NCBI GenBank assembly: GCA_002498845.1
Contig: DAJC01000036.1
Location: 21,805-45,576 of the forward strand
Origin: Thermoplasmatales archaeon UBA509
Lineage (GTDB): Archaea; Thermoplasmatota; Thermoplasmata; Thermoplasmatales; Thermoplasmataceae
Length of the DNA: 23,772 nucleotides
Direction of reading: 5' to 3'
A program made the position numbers and the translations under genes. Below the pieces are notes generated by a model, which saw only the letters and a program-made list of their open reading frames with translations, had not been told where the DNA came from and searched no databases. Shown here piece by piece: positions 23,513 to 23,772 of this stretch (position 1 is its first letter; the number at the start of each line of letters is the position of its first letter).

Positions 23513-23772
23513 ATGATGAAGCTGAATGTCCGGATACTGGTGGCCTCGTACAGGCGTTCAGATGTGGCCATGGAGATCTATGGCAGGACCGATGATGGAA
23601 AGTCCGTGACCGCACTTTACTTTGGATTCCAGCCCTATTTCGATCTTGTGAACCCCACTGATGCTTGCCTGCAGAAATACAGGCTCGATGAGCAGTATGT
23701 CAGAGAGGAGGAAAAGAAGCTCTGGGTTTCCGGCTCAGACCAGCGTGTCATCAGGATTTATGTAAAGTCACC
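23513..23772 (+). CDS. polB: Family B DNA polymerase, N-terminal part (runs off window)
   Basis: 86 codons are visible. The protein begins MMKLNVRILVASYRRSDVA and continues with VAMEIYGRTDDGKSVTALYF and GFQPYFDLVNP. The E-[IL]-x-G-R-T-x-D-G-K and GF-x-P-Y-F signatures are the N-terminal domain of archaeal replicative polymerase B, which precedes the 3'-5' exonuclease domain. ATG 23513 or the adjacent ATG 23516 is the start. As a conserved chromosomal gene, it marks the right border of the accessory region. Confidence 0.8.
   Translation, partial: MMKLNVRILVASYRRSDVAMEIYGRTDDGKSVTALYFGFQPYFDLVNPTDACLQKYRLDEQYVREEEKKLWVSGSDQRVIRIYVKS

Noticed and set aside
1..23772. tRNA, rRNA, CRISPR array, long tandem repeats
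   Set aside because: Looked for in the gene-poor stretches (7157-7803, 10971-11588, 12333-12998, 23325-23512); no cloverleaf, rRNA-like block or regularly spaced repeat was seen.

Overview
The window looks like a chromosome segment from an archaeon of the Thermoplasmatales and relatives. The evidence is a tricorn-interacting-factor-type M1 aminopeptidase, a family B DNA polymerase start, a TldD/TldE pair, archaeal TATA boxes about 25-30 nt ahead of start codons with little or no leader, and HTH-10 (bacterio-opsin-activator type) regulators. The placement is an inference from gene content. No rRNA or tRNA gene is present to anchor it.

Layout. (1) 1-7136 is housekeeping: the 3' part of an M1 aminopeptidase on the + strand, convergent with a tightly packed minus-strand operon glyA - CBS/HPF-like gene - tldD - tldE driven by one TATA box near 7150. 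(2) 7137-7838 is gene-poor and holds only broken ORF fragments. (3) 7839-10970 holds an HTH-10 regulator, a DUF2249-cupin protein and two polytopic membrane proteins with histidine motifs like those of NnrS and heme-copper oxidase relatives. I read this as a candidate NO/nitrosative-stress module. (4) 10971-12998 is decayed DNA around a dTDP-4-dehydrorhamnose-reductase-like gene that has lost its catalytic Tyr and Lys and its normal start. (5) 12999-13631 is a second HTH-10 regulator, a close paralogue of the first, with the same Cys-x-x-Cys at residues 86/89. (6) 13707-14280 holds two abutting transposase remnants of different families. (7) 14374-14844 is an AhpD/CMD-family protein. (8) 15100-23324 is one compact seven-gene + strand operon: a small unknown protein, narG, narH, narJ, narI, a SLAC1/TehA (TDT) family membrane protein and a hemerythrin-like protein. 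(9) The start of a family B DNA polymerase gene runs off the right edge.

How it fits together. The nar operon encodes a complete bacterial-type, membrane-bound molybdenum nitrate reductase, with all cofactor ligands visible. NarG has no twin-arginine signal and a true di-heme NarI is present, so the enzyme probably faces the cytoplasm. Known archaeal pNar enzymes instead face outward. Cytoplasmic nitrate reduction needs anion traffic, for which the TDT-family protein is a candidate since no NarK is seen. It also produces nitrite. If the host is an acidophile, nitrite-derived NO would be a hazard, and the hemerythrin, DUF2249-cupin and NnrS-like proteins would then make sense as a protective layer, with the paired CxxC HTH-10 proteins as candidate sensors. 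The whole stretch between glyA and polB (about 7.1-23.5 kb) looks like an acquired accessory island, flanked by housekeeping genes and containing mobile-element scars. The protective-module and regulatory roles are inferences from context; the nar assignments are secure.
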